23,313 bases of DNA, taken from NCBI GenBank assembly GCA_018364455.1, contig JAGZLW010000028.1:1-23313 (forward strand). The letters run 5' to 3'. The notes beneath the pieces were generated by a model, which was not told where the DNA came from, made no database searches, and was given only the letters and a program-made list of their open reading frames with translations. Of the stretch, positions 1 to 8,114 are shown piece after piece (the stretch's first letter is position 1; each line of letters opens with the position of its first letter). A program made the position numbers and the translations under genes. This DNA comes from Streptococcus mitis (lineage in GTDB: Bacteria; Bacillota; Bacilli; Lactobacillales; Streptococcaceae).

Positions 1-36
1 GAAAAGGCGGTGTCTTAACCCCTTGACCAACGGACC
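1..36 (-). tRNA. tRNA-Glu (UUC), 5' half only
   Basis: The reverse complement of the first 36 bases is the 5' half of a bacterial tRNA-Glu: acceptor strand GGTCCGT, D arm with GGTCAAGGGGTTAA, anticodon 5' strand CCGCC, two loop bases, then TTC. The window edge falls exactly at the anticodon, so the 3' half is missing. Identity rests on the anticodon plus my recognition of the streptococcal tRNA-Glu sequence. The gene is transcribed leftward out of the window, from the promoter at 62-89, and probably heads a tRNA cluster. Confidence 0.9.
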
Positions 37-61
37 TGAGTTGTTATTTTCAACTCTTACT

Positions 62-89
62 ATTATACCGACTTTTTATTTTTTGTCAA
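62..89 (-). promoter_or_regulatory. Promoter of the tRNA-Glu gene
   Basis: On the minus strand there is a perfect -35 TTGACA (84-89) and a perfect -10 TATAAT (62-67) separated by 16 bases. Predicted transcription starts about 18 nt before the mature tRNA 5' end. Both boxes match the sigma-A consensus exactly, as expected for stable-RNA genes. Confidence 0.88.
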
Positions 90-150
90 CTACTTTTTTA
101 AACTTTTTTACAAATCTTTCAATTCTTTTCAAGTACAGTTTTTCAAATTA

Positions 151-182
151 TAGTAAAAAGAGCCAGAATTGTACTGACTCTT
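151..182 (-). terminator. Terminator after the cytidine-deaminase-like gene
   Basis: The minus-strand RNA forms an 8-bp stem, AGAGTCAG (181-174) with CTGGCTCT (166-159), including one G-U pair and a 7-nt loop. A T-rich run follows. It starts immediately after the stop codon at 183-185, closing the gltX-deaminase unit before the tRNA promoter. Confidence 0.85.
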
Positions 183-617
183 CTATTGTTCATTAAACTT
201 AGAAGCACGTTCTTCTCCCCACCAATAGGGGATTAGTTCTGCGACTTTCACCGTCTTTCTTGTATCGTAGTCCATCATGAATTCTGCATCTTTATTTTCA
301 GCATTAAGCTCTAAAAGGAATTCTCTACAGGCACCGCAAGGCATGGCTGAACTTCCACCATAAGGTGGTTTATCTCGAAAGGCTAAGACTTTTTTAACCT
401 TAGTTCGTCCCGAAAATTGGTACATATTGAAGAGTGCTGCCCGCTCTGCGCAGAGATGGAAAACACCACAAGTTCCCTCCATACAGAATCCTGTAAATAT
501 TTGTCCATCTTCTGCTTCTACTGCAGCTACAACATGATTGGCATAAACAAAGTCTGATACTTCATGTGGATCGTATAGCTTCTGTGCTTCTTCGTACATC
601 TTTTCCCAGATGTCCAT
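183..617 (-). CDS. Cytidine deaminase-like zinc hydrolase
   Basis: A 144-residue protein of the cytidine/deoxycytidylate deaminase fold. The zinc site is clear: C56-A-E58 supplies one cysteine ligand and the proton-shuttling glutamate, and P93-C-G-A-C97 supplies the other two cysteines. The length fits the small homotetrameric cytidine deaminases and the blasticidin-S-deaminase-like group. The segment before the first motif differs from housekeeping Cdd, with FCMEGTCGVFHL in place of the usual NVENASY-type nucleoside-binding stretch, so the substrate may not be cytidine. The start at 617 follows a GAAGGA ribosome site and lies 13 nt after the gltX stop, so the gene is probably co-transcribed with gltX. 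The fold and zinc site are seen directly; the substrate is unknown. Confidence 0.85.
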   Translation of the reverse strand: MDIWEKMYEEAQKLYDPHEVSDFVYANHVVAAVEAEDGQIFTGFCMEGTCGVFHLCAERAALFNMYQFSGRTKVKKVLAFRDKPPYGGSSAMPCGACREFLLELNAENKDAEFMMDYDTRKTVKVAELIPYWWGEERASKFNEQ

Positions 618-630
618 TGTTGCATCCTTC

Positions 631-2091
631 TTACTTAGAGATTTCCTTTAACATATTTTCGATATGCTGAATTGATTTTTCACGTCCAAGCAAGAAAATT
701 GTATCTGGTAATTCTGGTCCATGCATTTCACCTGAAACAGCGATACGAATAGGCATGAAAAGATTTTTCCCTTTAATACCTGTTTCTTTTTGGACTGCTT
801 TAATTTGTGGGAAGATATTCTCTGTTACAAATTCATCATCTGTCATCGCTTCAAGTTTTGCTTTGAAGGCTTCAAGAACTGTTGGGACTGTTTCACCTGC
901 CATGACTTCGCGCTCTGCTTCGGTCAATTCTGGGAAATCTGAGAAGAAGAGATCTGTCAATGGGATAATTTCATCGACTGATTTCATTTGTGGTTTATAG
1001 AGTTCAACTAATTTTTCAGCCTTGTCAGTCAATCGACCTGCTTCTTCTAGGAATGGTTTTGCCATTTCAAAGATAGTTTCTAGGTCTGCATTCTTGATAT
1101 AATCATTGCTCATCCAGTCTAGTTTTTTCTGGTCAAAGGCTGCTGGAGACTTGCTGAGGCGATTTTCATCGAAAAGTTTAATCAATTCTTCACGAGAGAA
1201 AATCTCATCTTCGCCACCTGGGTTCCAACCAAGAAGAGCAATAAAGTTAAAGACTGCTTCTGGTAAATAGCCTTTTTTACGGTAGTCTTCGATAAACTGA
1301 AGGGTGTTGGTGTCACGTTTAGACAATTTTTTCCCAGTTTCAGAGTTGATAATCAAGGTCATGTGACCGAACTCTGGAGCTTCCCAACCAAGTGCTTCAT
1401 AAACCATGAGCTGTTTTGGTGTATTAGCAATATGATCATCTCCACGGATAACGTGAGAGATTTGCATATCGTGGTCATCGATAACAACAGCAAAGTTGTA
1501 AGTTGGGTAACCGTCTTTCTTTTGGATAACCCAGTCACCACCGATATTGCCACCTTCAAATTCGATATCACCTTTGACCATATCATGCCACTTGTAGATA
1601 CCTGACTCATTGACAGCCAAACGAACAGTTGGGATGATCCCTGCTGCTTCACGTTCTGCGATGTAAGCTGCTTTTTCTTCTTCACTCATACCAAGGTATT
1701 CATTGATGTAGCGTGGTGTTTCGCCAGCTGCTTCTTGGCGTTCGCGTTCAGCTGCCAACTCTTCTTCTGTAACATAAGATTTGTAGGCTTTTCCTTCAGC
1801 TAGCAATTGGTCGATGTATTTTTGATACAAGTCCAAACGTTCAGACTGGCGATAATTTTCATGTGTTTCTGGGCTTTCATCCCAATCCATACCTAACCAG
1901 CGAAGGTTTTCAAGCTGTGAACGTTCTCCATCCTCGACATGACGTTTACGGTCAGTATCTTCGATACGGATAATAAAAGTTCCACCGTGATGACGGGCGT
2001 AAAGATAGTTGAATAATGCTGTACGAGCATTTCCGATGTGTAGTAGTCCTGTTGGACTTGGTGCGTAACGTACGCGGATATCTTTTGACAT
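631..2091 (-). CDS. gltX: Glutamyl-tRNA synthetase
   Basis: A 486-residue class Ib aminoacyl-tRNA synthetase that charges tRNA-Glu. In bacteria with the amidotransferase route it also mischarges tRNA-Gln. The N terminus carries the ATP-binding HIGH-type motif as H18-I-G-N21 within APSPTGLLHIGN, and the KMSKS-type loop appears as KLSKR near residue 255. The length is normal and the helical anticodon-binding C-terminal half is complete. ATG at 2091 has AGGAG five bases upstream. The gene has its own extended -10 promoter and is followed after 13 nt by the deaminase-like gene, then a terminator. A tRNA-Glu gene lies just beyond in the same orientation but has a separate promoter. No T-box leader is visible; the predicted 5' UTR is only about 40 nt. 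Confidence 0.97.
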   Translation of the reverse strand: MSKDIRVRYAPSPTGLLHIGNARTALFNYLYARHHGGTFIIRIEDTDRKRHVEDGERSQLENLRWLGMDWDESPETHENYRQSERLDLYQKYIDQLLAEGKAYKSYVTEEELAAERERQEAAGETPRYINEYLGMSEEEKAAYIAEREAAGIIPTVRLAVNESGIYKWHDMVKGDIEFEGGNIGGDWVIQKKDGYPTYNFAVVIDDHDMQISHVIRGDDHIANTPKQLMVYEALGWEAPEFGHMTLIINSETGKKLSKRDTNTLQFIEDYRKKGYLPEAVFNFIALLGWNPGGEDEIFSREELIKLFDENRLSKSPAAFDQKKLDWMSNDYIKNADLETIFEMAKPFLEEAGRLTDKAEKLVELYKPQMKSVDEIIPLTDLFFSDFPELTEAEREVMAGETVPTVLEAFKAKLEAMTDDEFVTENIFPQIKAVQKETGIKGKNLFMPIRIAVSGEMHGPELPDTIFLLGREKSIQHIENMLKEISK

Positions 2092-2137
2092 AGTTTCTCC
2101 TATAAAGTCTCTAGGCGTCTGCCTTTTTGCTCTCTAT

Positions 2138-2166
2138 ATTATATCACAAGTCTTGGCTGAGTCCAA
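2138..2166 (-). promoter_or_regulatory. Promoter of gltX
   Basis: On the minus strand there is a -35 TTGGAC (2161-2166), a 17-nt spacer and a -10 TATAAT (2138-2143) extended by TG at 2146-2145. All parts are close to sigma-A consensus. Confidence 0.85.
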
Positions 2167-2186
2167 TTTCTATGAATAAAGAGAGT

Positions 2187-2213
2187 AAAAAGAGTGGACA
2201 AACCACTCTTTTC
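2187..2213 (-). terminator. Terminator after pgi
   Basis: A perfect 8-bp stem, AAGAGTGG (2210-2203) with CCACTCTT (2197-2190), has a 5-nt loop and a T run after it on the minus strand. It lies just after the pgi stop codon. The A/T symmetry could allow function in both directions, but no rightward gene ends here. Confidence 0.88.
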
Positions 2214-2218
2214 TTCTA

Positions 2219-3568
2219 TTATAGACGTGCGTTAAGTTCTTTGCTTAATTCTTCAAATCCTGGTTTTCCAAGGAGGGCGAACATGTTACGTTTGTAAGCT
2301 TCAACACCTGGTTGGTCAAATGGGTTGATAGCATTCAAGTAACCTGAAAGAGCAATAGCCAATTCGAAGAAGTAGATTGTGTAACCAAGAGTGAAAGCGT
2401 CTTGCTCTGGAAGAGTCACGTACATGTTTGGTACATCACCATCTGTGTGGGCAAGAAGAACACCATCAGTCGCTTTTTTGTTTACAAAGTCAACGTCTTT
2501 TCCTTGAAGGTAACCAAGTCCATCAAGGTCTTCTTCCAAGCTAGGGATAATCACGTTTTTACGAGGTTTGTCAACACGGACAACTGTTTCAAACATGATA
2601 CGAGTTCCTTCTTGGATAAATTGACCAAGTGAGTGCAAGTCAGTTGAGAAGTTAGCTGAAGTTGGGTAGATACCTTTTTGGTCTTTCCCTTCTGATTCAC
2701 CAGCCAATTGTTTCCACCATTCTGAGAAGTATTGAAGTGATGGCTCGTAGTTTACCAAGATCTCAGTTGCATAACCTTTACGGTAAAGGATGTTACGAAC
2801 TGCTGCGTATTGGTAAGCTTCGTTTTCAGAGATTTTATCTGAAGTGTAGTCTTTGCGAGCTGCATTCGCACCTTCCATAAGGGCTTTGATGTCAGCTCCT
2901 GATGCTGCGATTGGAAGCAAACCAACGGCTGTCAATACTGAGAAGCGTCCACCGATATCATCTGGAACAACAAATGTTTCCCAACCGTTAGCGTCTGCTT
3001 CAACCTTAACAGCACCTTTTTGGCGGTCAGTTGTTGCATAGATACGTTTGTTAGCTTCTTCTTGACCGTATTTCTTAACCAAAAGTTCTTTGAAGACACG
3101 GAAAGCAATCGCTGGTTCAGTTGTTGTACCTGATTTAGAAATCACGTTTACTGAGAAGTCTTTGTCTGCAACATACTCTACCAAGTCAGCAAGGTAAGTA
3201 GATGAGATTGAGTTTCCTGCGTAAAGGATTTGTGGAGCCTTGCGTTCTTCTTTTGTTTGCAAGTTAGCAAAGTGGTGGTTCAAGAAGTCGATTGCTGCTT
3301 TGGCACCAAGGTAAGATCCACCGATACCGATTACAACCAAGACATCGCTGTCTGATTTGATTTGCTCAGCAGCTTTCAAGATACGGTCAAATTCTTCACG
3401 GTCGTAGTTTTCAGGAAGATCCAACCATCCCAAGAAGTCGCTACCAGCACCAGTCCCTTTACGGATCAATTCATCTGCTGCTGTTACTTGTGATTGCATG
3501 TATTCCACTTCATGTGGTGCAACAAATTTGTCTAAAACTTTTGAATAATCAAATTTAATATGTGACAT
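2219..3568 (-). CDS. pgi: Glucose-6-phosphate isomerase
   Basis: A 449-residue phosphoglucose isomerase that interconverts glucose 6-phosphate and fructose 6-phosphate in the cytosol, at the head of glycolysis. Family motifs are visible in order: GIGGSYLGAKA (sugar-phosphate binding), SKSGTTTEPA (SIS phosphate loop), GGRFSVLTAVG, and the YPTSANFSTDLHSLGQ active-site region. I place the start at ATG 3568 (MSHIKFDYSK), eight bases after GGAGG. A longer reading frame to 3625 exists, but the promoter -10 box lies inside that extension, so the extra 19 codons cannot be translated from this transcript. The gene is monocistronic, with its own promoter and terminator. A cre-like palindrome lies upstream and could link expression to CcpA. 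Confidence 0.97.
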   Translation of the reverse strand: MSHIKFDYSKVLDKFVAPHEVEYMQSQVTAADELIRKGTGAGSDFLGWLDLPENYDREEFDRILKAAEQIKSDSDVLVVIGIGGSYLGAKAAIDFLNHHFANLQTKEERKAPQILYAGNSISSTYLADLVEYVADKDFSVNVISKSGTTTEPAIAFRVFKELLVKKYGQEEANKRIYATTDRQKGAVKVEADANGWETFVVPDDIGGRFSVLTAVGLLPIAASGADIKALMEGANAARKDYTSDKISENEAYQYAAVRNILYRKGYATEILVNYEPSLQYFSEWWKQLAGESEGKDQKGIYPTSANFSTDLHSLGQFIQEGTRIMFETVVRVDKPRKNVIIPSLEEDLDGLGYLQGKDVDFVNKKATDGVLLAHTDGDVPNMYVTLPEQDAFTLGYTIYFFELAIALSGYLNAINPFDQPGVEAYKRNMFALLGKPGFEELSKELNARL

Positions 3569-3596
3569 GTTATTCCTCCAATATTTCTTCTTTTCT

Positions 3597-3625
3597 ATCA
3601 TAACGCTTACCTTCGTTTTTTTCAA
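3597..3625 (-). promoter_or_regulatory. Promoter of pgi
   Basis: A -35 TTGAAA (3620-3625), 17-nt spacer and -10 TATGAT (3597-3602) on the minus strand. The predicted start of transcription is about 22 nt before the ATG at 3568, which rules out the longer in-frame start. Confidence 0.82.
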
Positions 3626-3703
3626 GTTTTTTTGTCGAATTTCTCCATTTTTTATCAGAATTCAAACGTTTGCGTAAAAATCCCATATTCCAAAAATTTT
3701 GAA

Positions 3704-3740
3704 AAAATAAAAGAAAGAACGACTAGATGTTCCAGTCGTT
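3704..3740 (-). terminator. Terminator after the glutamine amidotransferase-like gene
   Basis: A 7-bp stem, AACGACT (3740-3734) with AGTCGTT (3724-3718), is followed by a T-rich tract. The stem begins inside the TAA stop codon (3741-3739), so the hairpin overlaps the end of the gene. Confidence 0.82.
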
Positions 3741-4428
3741 ACAGTTCATTCAATAAATACTCAAATAATTCTAAATTACCATTCTCTTCATTAACCAGAA
3801 ACTCTGGATGCCACTGCAAACCGATAATGCGGTGCTCATCGATAGACTCAATCGCTTCGATGGTCTGGTCTCTTGGATCAATAGCAGTTACACGGAAATT
3901 AGGTGCCAAATCTTTAATGCTTTGACGATGGACAGAGTTGACCTGACTTTCTTTCCCAAATAGCTTAGCCACCACGCTTCCCTCCACTGTCTCAATAGAG
4001 TGAGATGTTCCGAAAGGTAATCCTTGCCAGTGACCTTCGATTTCTTGATTGAGGGTTCCACCAAAGGCAACATTGACAAGTTGAACACCACGACAGATTG
4101 CCATAATTGGTTTATTCTGACGAAGCGCTTCTTTCAAGAGGGCCAATTCAAATTCGTCACGGACCAGATTGTAATCATCGCTCTCGATGGTCTTTTTCTC
4201 TCCATAAAACTGAGGATGAACATTTTGACCGCCTGTCAAAATAAGCTTGTCAATCATTTCCACATAATCGCGTACAACTGACTCATCACCAACAGGAATG
4301 ACTAAAGGGAGACCACCGACTTGACGAATGCTCTCTGCGAATCTACAAGATACAGATGAATGAATGTTTTTGCCTTCTGCGTCTACGGGACATAGATTTG
4401 CAGCAACTCCTACAACCGTTCTAGTCAT
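3739..4428 (-). CDS. Class I glutamine amidotransferase-like hydrolase (peptidase C26, PuuD type)
   Basis: A 229-residue protein of the gamma-glutamyl hydrolase / PuuD group, which cleave gamma-glutamyl amide bonds such as gamma-glutamyl-GABA. The triad is intact: nucleophile C112 in A-I-C-R-G-V-Q, then H207 and E209 in LQWHPEF. The oxyanion-loop region LTGGQNVHP is near residue 65. It stands alone with no synthetase domain, so it is a free hydrolase. The start at 4428 (MTRTVVG) follows AAAGGAGAGACATC. An upstream in-frame extension to 4476 is rejected because the -10 box lies within it. The gene has its own promoter and terminator, so its neighbours give no pathway clue. The natural substrate is not known from sequence. 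Confidence 0.88.
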   Translation of the reverse strand: MTRTVVGVAANLCPVDAEGKNIHSSVSCRFAESIRQVGGLPLVIPVGDESVVRDYVEMIDKLILTGGQNVHPQFYGEKKTIESDDYNLVRDEFELALLKEALRQNKPIMAICRGVQLVNVAFGGTLNQEIEGHWQGLPFGTSHSIETVEGSVVAKLFGKESQVNSVHRQSIKDLAPNFRVTAIDPRDQTIEAIESIDEHRIIGLQWHPEFLVNEENGNLELFEYLLNEL

Positions 4429-4462
4429 GATGTCTCTCCTTTCGAATGTTAACGATAGTCCT

Positions 4463-4492
4463 ATCATATCACTCAAAATGACTTTCGTCTAA
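4463..4492 (-). promoter_or_regulatory. Promoter of the amidotransferase-like gene
   Basis: Extended -10 TG-A-TATGAT (4471-4463) with a -35 TTAGAC (4492-4487) at 18-nt spacing on the minus strand. Confidence 0.7.
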
Positions 4493-4534
4493 TATGTTTT
4501 TTTTAAGGCTGTGATAAAAATTTTTTATGGACAA

Positions 4535-4566
4535 GAAAAAGCTGCCCGAATAGGACAACTTTTTTC
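4535..4566 (-). terminator. Terminator after patB
   Basis: The minus-strand RNA pairs AAGUUGUCC (4561-4553) with GGGCAGCUU (4547-4539) over nine positions, two of them G-U, around a 5-nt loop. U-rich sequence follows. It begins right after the patB stop codon. The G-U pairs become mismatches on the other strand, so it is directional. Confidence 0.85.
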
Positions 4567-6333
4567 TTATTCAAAAACAAATTGATTGTGATAGAGTTCT
4601 GAGTAAAATCCACCTAACTTCAAGAGTTCATGGTGGTTACCACGTTCAATGACTTCTCCATCTTTGAGGACAATAATCTGGTCTGCATTGAGGATGGTCT
4701 TCAAACGATGGGCAATAACGAAACTAGTTCTACCTGCTACAACTGCCTCCATGGCATGCTGAATCTTGCTTTCTGTCACCGTATCTACGTTTGAAGTGGC
4801 TTCATCTAGAATGAGAACTTCTGGATCTGTCATCAGGGTTCGAGCGATAGAAATCAATTGCTTCTGCCCTGTTGAAAAGATGCTCTGGTCATCATCGATA
4901 AGGGTATCGTACTTATCAGGTAAGCTTTCGATATAGTCATGAATATGGGTTGCCTTGGCTGCTGCCTCAACCATTTCTTGACTAGCATCTGGCACACCGA
5001 AACGAATATTGTCTCGAATCGTTCCGCTAAACAAGACCGAATCTTGCAAGACAATTCCCACCTTGCTTCTGAGGCTATCCAAGTCGTAGTCACGGATGTC
5101 TTTGCCGTCAAAATAAATACCACCAGCATCAACATCATAAAAGCGATTGATGAGGTTCATAATAGTCGTTTTCCCTGACCCTGTCGGCCCAACAACTGCT
5201 GTCATCTGGCCTTTAGGGGCAGAAATGCTGACATCTTTCAAAATAGGTTTATCAGGCAAGTATGAAAAATCAATATGACTAATTTCAACACCTTCTTGCA
5301 ACTGAGTGAAGATTGGAGCCTTTTCAGGTCGGATTTCTTCCTCTGCGTCAAACATTTCCTGAATTCGTTCAGCTCCAGTAAAGGCCAACTGAAGGCTTCC
5401 CCAACTAGCTGCAACTTGGATAATAGGCTGGTAGTACTGCTGTGAAAATTGGGCGAACATAACAATCAAACCTAGGGCAGTACTTGTTTCAATAGACTTA
5501 TCATTCAAAAGTACAGCTGAACCAGCAAAGATAACGATGGCTGTGTTGACCAGACTCATCCCATTCATGACAGGGAAAAGAATTCCTGAGAACATTCTTC
5601 CTTTAAAGGTTGCCTTGCGCACGCGCTCATTTTGTTCAAGAAATCCTGCCATCATATCCTCTTGAATTCCTTGAACAATGACGGCTTTTTGTCCTGAAAT
5701 ACTCTCGTCCATATAGGCGTTGAGCTTCCCTACCTCTTTCTGCTGGAGGTTGGTGTATCTGCGTGCCATTTTCACGATGAAAATCAGCATGAGGAAGGCT
5801 ACTGGTGTGCTGGCAATGGTGATGAGAGCCAGCGTCACATTCCTCGAAAACATGACAAGAATCAGACCAATGTATAAAACAATATTGCTCATGACCTGAA
5901 CCAGACTTTCATTAAAGGCTTGGAGGATATTATCCAAATCACTGGTAAAACGGGACAGGATATCGCCATCTTGTCGGCGGTCAAAGAAAGAAACCGTCAA
6001 GCGAGCAAGCTTACCGAAGAGGCCTTTGCGCATCTCGTTGGTCGACTCTGCAATCACGCGCGTCATGAGACACATGTATATGACACTAGAAATAAATAGA
6101 ACCAAAACCAGCAGACCAAGATTGACCATGATTCCTGATAGGCTTTGCCAAACAAGTTCTGGATTGCCATCTTGATAAGCTTGAACTAAATTAGCTAGCT
6201 CTGTTACCGCTTGTCCAGAAAAGACCGGAAAGAGGGCTTGGGCAAGAGTTGCCAGAACAATCATCAGGATAACAACTACAAATGATAGCTTATAGACTTT
6301 AAAATAATTCCAAAAAAATTGAACTGTCTTCAT
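4567..6333 (-). CDS. patB: ABC multidrug exporter subunit PatB (TMD-NBD half-transporter)
   Basis: A 588-residue half-transporter with a six-helix membrane domain (about residues 15-315) fused to an ATPase domain. I recognise it with its partner as pneumococcal PatA/PatB, which form a heterodimer exporting fluoroquinolones and dyes. The nucleotide domain has Walker A GPTGSGKT (382-389), Walker B with catalytic E511 in LILDEATS, and switch H542 in VIAHRL. The signature is degenerate: FSTGQ (486-490) instead of LSGGQ. PatB thus provides the working catalytic residues, while its signature serves the degenerate site. ATG 6333 lies one base after the patA stop, with its GGAGG inside the end of patA, implying translational coupling. 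A longer in-frame start inside patA (6420) is rejected as lacking a ribosome site. Confidence 0.93.
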   Translation of the reverse strand: MKTVQFFWNYFKVYKLSFVVVILMIVLATLAQALFPVFSGQAVTELANLVQAYQDGNPELVWQSLSGIMVNLGLLVLVLFISSVIYMCLMTRVIAESTNEMRKGLFGKLARLTVSFFDRRQDGDILSRFTSDLDNILQAFNESLVQVMSNIVLYIGLILVMFSRNVTLALITIASTPVAFLMLIFIVKMARRYTNLQQKEVGKLNAYMDESISGQKAVIVQGIQEDMMAGFLEQNERVRKATFKGRMFSGILFPVMNGMSLVNTAIVIFAGSAVLLNDKSIETSTALGLIVMFAQFSQQYYQPIIQVAASWGSLQLAFTGAERIQEMFDAEEEIRPEKAPIFTQLQEGVEISHIDFSYLPDKPILKDVSISAPKGQMTAVVGPTGSGKTTIMNLINRFYDVDAGGIYFDGKDIRDYDLDSLRSKVGIVLQDSVLFSGTIRDNIRFGVPDASQEMVEAAAKATHIHDYIESLPDKYDTLIDDDQSIFSTGQKQLISIARTLMTDPEVLILDEATSNVDTVTESKIQHAMEAVVAGRTSFVIAHRLKTILNADQIIVLKDGEVIERGNHHELLKLGGFYSELYHNQFVFE

Positions 6334-6334
6334 T

Positions 6335-8041
6335 TTACTCCTCCTTTCCTTTCTGTGTTTCGTAGATTTCACGGTAAACGGCATTGTTGGCAACCAAGTC
6401 TGCATGCGTACCTTGACCAATCAATCGTCCTTGATCTAGAACCAAGATTTTATCTGCATGAACAACCGAGCTAATCTTTTGCGCGATGATAATAGTTGTT
6501 GTTCCCTTCAAGTCCTTATTCAAGGCTTCTTGAACCAGGCGCTCTGACTTAGCATCCAAGGCTGAGGTCGAATCATCAAAAATCAGAATACGTGGATTGC
6601 TGACAATCCCACGCGCAATCGACATCCTTTGTTTTTGCCCACCAGAGAAGTTGGTTCCTCGTTCCTCAACTGGACTTTCAAAGGTTTTCTCCATACGATG
6701 AATGAATTCGCTGGCTTGGGCAATATTGGCTGCACGCTCCATTTCAAATAGAGTGGCATCACCCTTACCCTGTCTCAAGTTATCTGCAATCGTTCCACTA
6801 AAGAGAATGGCACGTTGAAGAACGATAGAAACAGTTTTACGCAGAGTTCCTTCACTCACTTCTCGAATATCCTTGCCTCCAATTTTGATAGCCCCCTCCT
6901 GTGGATCAAAGAGACGTGGAATCAATTGAGCTAAGGTTGATTTTCCTGCACCAGTTGCTCCAACTACACCAACCATTTGACCAGGTTCGACAGTAAAGGT
7001 CACATCTTTCAGCATTGGTTCCTTGTCCATTGGATAGGTAAAGGTCACATTTTCAAAGCTAAGACTGCCGACCAACTCTTCATCTGGGACATCCTTGAAG
7101 GTCATGGCTGGCTCTGCGTCAAGAATTTCTCGAATACGACGCATAGAAATCATGGCACGACTGACAGAATTTCCCAAAAATCCAACCATAACAATGGTAA
7201 AGATAATCTGGCTTAGGTAATTGACAAAGGAAGCAATGGAGCCAACAACTGACGGATCCGACTGAACCATCCCTGCAACTAACCAAATAGAGAGGAATAC
7301 CGCCCCATAACCGACCAACATCATAAAGGGTTCCACTACTGAAAAGGCATAACCAATGTAAAGATTTTGACCGAGTAGCTCGTCTGAAACCTCCGTAAAC
7401 TTAGCAAACTGCTCTTTTTCTTGGACAAAGGACTTGACCACACGAACGCCACGCAAATTTTCCTTGGCAATGGCATTGATGCGTTCAAGAAGGGTTTGAA
7501 ACTTGGCAAAACGAGGCCCCATCATTCCCATCATGACGGCAGTCAAGCCAAAAATTAAGATTACCATGAGAACAATCACCCACCACAGAGAAGGTAAGGT
7601 TTGAACCGCCAGAATAAACGAACCGATGAACAAGAGAGGAAGTCTGAAAAGAATTTGAAAGGTCATCATGACGACGTTCTGAATCTGGTTGATATCATTT
7701 GTCATGCGAACGACTAGATTTCCCGCATTAAATTGTTCAATATTGGCATAAGAAAAGGTTTGGATTTTACGGAAGGCATCCTCTCGAAGGTCAGATGAAA
7801 CTCCTTGGGCAATATAGGCCGCAAGGACAACATTGAGCCCACCAGCAACCAGACCGACCACGGCCACACCAATCAACCAAACCCCTATACTATAAATAGC
7901 TTCATATTTTCCAGCAAGGAGGGCGTCTAACACTTCCTGCAGGTAACGCGGTTGCAAAAGTGAACTAGCAACCATCAAGCCTGTCATCAGGAGCGAAGCC
8001 AAGGCCTGCCACTTGTAGGTTTTTATTTTCTGAATCAGCAT
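6335..8041 (-). CDS. patA: ABC multidrug exporter subunit PatA (TMD-NBD half-transporter)
   Basis: A 568-residue partner of PatB: six transmembrane helices in the first 300 residues, then an ATPase domain. Walker A GATGAGKS (361-368) and the signature FSGGQ (465-469) are good. The catalytic glutamate after Walker B is aspartate (D490 in IFDDSTSALD) and the switch histidine is glutamine (Q521 in IIAQKIS). The ATP site formed by PatA Walker motifs and PatB's STGQ signature is therefore degenerate, and the opposite site is canonical. This asymmetry is typical of heterodimeric exporters such as LmrCD. ATG 8041 has AAGGAG five bases upstream. Expression is governed by a strong promoter followed by a terminator hairpin in the leader. 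Disruption of such an attenuator is a known route to PatAB overexpression and fluoroquinolone resistance in pneumococcus. Confidence 0.94.
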   Translation of the reverse strand: MLIQKIKTYKWQALASLLMTGLMVASSLLQPRYLQEVLDALLAGKYEAIYSIGVWLIGVAVVGLVAGGLNVVLAAYIAQGVSSDLREDAFRKIQTFSYANIEQFNAGNLVVRMTNDINQIQNVVMMTFQILFRLPLLFIGSFILAVQTLPSLWWVIVLMVILIFGLTAVMMGMMGPRFAKFQTLLERINAIAKENLRGVRVVKSFVQEKEQFAKFTEVSDELLGQNLYIGYAFSVVEPFMMLVGYGAVFLSIWLVAGMVQSDPSVVGSIASFVNYLSQIIFTIVMVGFLGNSVSRAMISMRRIREILDAEPAMTFKDVPDEELVGSLSFENVTFTYPMDKEPMLKDVTFTVEPGQMVGVVGATGAGKSTLAQLIPRLFDPQEGAIKIGGKDIREVSEGTLRKTVSIVLQRAILFSGTIADNLRQGKGDATLFEMERAANIAQASEFIHRMEKTFESPVEERGTNFSGGQKQRMSIARGIVSNPRILIFDDSTSALDAKSERLVQEALNKDLKGTTTIIIAQKISSVVHADKILVLDQGRLIGQGTHADLVANNAVYREIYETQKGKEE

Positions 8042-8052
8042 ACTTTCTCCTT

Positions 8053-8094
8053 AAAAAATAGACAAAAGGGAGCGACAATGTGTCAGCTCCTTTT
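8053..8094 (-). promoter_or_regulatory. Transcription attenuator (intrinsic terminator) in the patA leader
   Basis: In the minus-strand RNA, AAAAGGAGC (8094-8086) pairs with GCUCCCUUUU (8073-8064). The stem continues inward as GACA (8084-8081) with UGUC (8077-8074) around a CAU loop. A run of six U (8058-8053) follows, ending directly at the patA AAGGAG ribosome site (8052-8047). It lies about 15 nt after the predicted transcription start, so most transcripts should stop before patA unless the hairpin is prevented. Confidence 0.88.
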
Positions 8095-8114
8095 CATTCT
8101 GTTTGTGTGATGTT

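Noticed and set aside
3569..3625. A 19-codon N-terminal extension of pgi
   Set aside because: The promoter -10 box is inside it, and the MSHIKFDYSK start has the GGAGG.
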